Source of the DNA: Pontibacter aydingkolensis
GTDB taxonomy: Bacteria > Bacteroidota > Bacteroidia > Cytophagales > Hymenobacteraceae
Length of the DNA stretch: 64,000 bases
Assembly (NCBI RefSeq): GCF_019443125.1
Contig: NZ_JAHYXK010000003.1
Location: forward strand, 186,001 to 250,000
Direction: 5' to 3'
Below, one piece after another: positions 63,112 through 64,000 of this stretch. Position numbers and translations under genes: made by a program. The notes beneath the pieces are model-generated. The model had not been told where the DNA came from. It saw nothing but the letters and a program-made list of their open reading frames with translations, and ran no database searches. Position 1 is the first letter of the stretch; the number at the start of each line of letters is the position of its first letter.

Positions 63112-64000
63112 ATGGAATTTCTTGAAGTAATCGTTTTGGTTTTCAGCTTTGTAGTACTCCTTATACTTGGTGTGCCCATTGCTTTCTCTATTGGCGTGGC
63201 GGCCTTGCTGACTATGCTGGTAAGTATAGCCCCCGACGCCGCCTTTACTACCATGGCCCAGCGAATGGCCACCAGTTTGGATAGTTTTGCACTTCTGGCT
63301 ATACCTTTTTTCATACTTGCAGGGCAATTTATGAACCGGGGCGGCATTGCTTCCCGACTTATTGATTTTGCAAAGGCACTGGTTGGCACGCTGCCAGGTG
63401 GTTTAGCTTACGTTAACATTATTGCCTGTATGCTGTTCGGGGCTATATCCGGCTCGGCTGTAGCTGCTGCCTCTGCCATTGGCGGTATCATGAGCCCGCG
63501 CATGGTAAAAGAGGGTTACTCCAGGCCATTTAGTGCGGCGGTAAACATCACGTCTGCGACTACAGGCATGATCATCCCACCAAGCAATATCCTGATCGTT
63601 TATTCGCTTGCCAGCGGTGGCGTTTCTATTGCTGCTTTGTTTGTGGCTGGTTATGTGCCAGGTATACTTTTAGGATTAGCACTAATGCTTGTGGCTGGTT
63701 TTATCTCGTTTAAGCAGCGCTACCCGGTTGGCGACAGAACTTCTCTTAAGGAAGTGATCAAGAAGTTTTTTGATGCCCTGCCAAGTTTATTCCTGCTTTT
63801 TGTGGTAATCGGAGGTATTATAGCTGGTGTGTTTACGGCTACAGAGGCATCGGCCATAGCTGTACTTTATACTTTGATCCTATCGATGGTGGTTTACCGC
63901 CAGATCAAAATCCAGAACCTGCCCGAGATCCTTATTAACACGGTGATCACCACCTCTATCGTAATGCTGCTGATCGGTACTTCAATGGGGATGTCGTGGG
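63112..64000 (+). CDS. TRAP transporter large membrane subunit (DctM type, partial)
   Basis: The gene starts with the ATG at 63112 and is open to the right edge (296 codons of an expected 430 or so). The frame reads MEFLEVIVLVFSFVVL, then VPIAFSIGVAALLTML, FFILAGQFMNRGGIASRL, YVNIIACMLFGAISGSAVAAA and IIPPSNILIVYSL, all typical of DctM. It is multi-spanning and carries the transport path with the small subunit. Confidence 0.93.
   Translation, partial: MEFLEVIVLVFSFVVLLILGVPIAFSIGVAALLTMLVSIAPDAAFTTMAQRMATSLDSFALLAIPFFILAGQFMNRGGIASRLIDFAKALVGTLPGGLAYVNIIACMLFGAISGSAVAAASAIGGIMSPRMVKEGYSRPFSAAVNITSATTGMIIPPSNILIVYSLASGGVSIAALFVAGYVPGILLGLALMLVAGFISFKQRYPVGDRTSLKEVIKKFFDALPSLFLLFVVIGGIIAGVFTATEASAIAVLYTLILSMVVYRQIKIQNLPEILINTVITTSIVMLLIGTSMGMSW

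Noticed and set aside
1..64000. tRNA, rRNA, CRISPR arrays, insertion sequences, prophage or integrase genes
   Set aside because: I looked for their usual signs (TTCGAAT-type arms, regular spaced repeats, DDE or tyrosine recombinase motifs) and found none.

Overview
The window is chromosomal DNA from a member of the Bacteroidota, most likely the Cytophagales and probably a Pontibacter- or Hymenobacter-like organism. This is inferred from SusC/SusD proteins, three proteins with type IX secretion (T9SS) sorting domains, a promoter matching the Bacteroidota TTTG-N19-TAnnTTTG pattern, few Shine-Dalgarno sequences, and many lipoproteins with a C next to small residues.

Positions 1 to about 23.3 kb carry ordinary, mostly housekeeping genes: a truncated response regulator, a cysteine synthase/CBS-type enzyme, sucD, a divergent dps-oxyR pair, the run pheT - coiled-coil protein - zapA - rny, a DUF1684 protein, an unusual pyruvate-kinase-like protein, a TonB-plug-like secreted protein, a beta-helix protein, ywbE, radC, a membrane metallophosphoesterase, small lipoproteins, uvsE and a DUF4112 protein. 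The long gaps here (9.7-10.8 kb and 16.6-17.35 kb) hold mosaic repeats and hairpins instead of genes.

From 23.5 kb to the right edge the window is one pectin-utilisation locus. uxaA stands alone on the plus strand at the left. A block of about 28 kb on the minus strand follows, read from 53.3 kb down to 25.6 kb: susC, susD, a SusE-position beta-helix lipoprotein, a DUF4861 protein, three PL1 pectate lyases, three CE8 pectinesterases (one frameshifted), GH105, GH43, GH28, two CE12-type acetylesterases, an alpha/beta hydrolase, a VOC protein and a LamG protein. Divergently, from 53.86 kb rightward, come kduI, kduD, a LacI-family regulator, uxaB, uxaC, kdgK, the KDPG aldolase gene and a TRAP transporter (P and Q complete, M cut by the edge).

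Together these can de-esterify and cut pectin outside the cell, import oligogalacturonides through SusCD, release unsaturated and saturated uronates in the periplasm, import uronates by TRAP, and convert both DKI (KduI/KduD) and galacturonate (UxaC/UxaB/UxaA) to KDG, then to pyruvate and glyceraldehyde 3-phosphate. Six palindromes related to TGTGCAATCGATTGCACA sit before uxaA, a PL1 gene, a CE8 gene, susC, kduI and uxaB. They are the probable operators of the LacI protein encoded inside the locus and tie the separate transcription units into one regulon.

Two signals are not explained by the genes. The 7-mer TATACTT/AAGTATA is strongly over-represented in both genes and gaps. Several families of intergenic palindromes recur with shuffled order or changing stems. 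No tRNA, rRNA, CRISPR array, insertion sequence or phage gene was seen.
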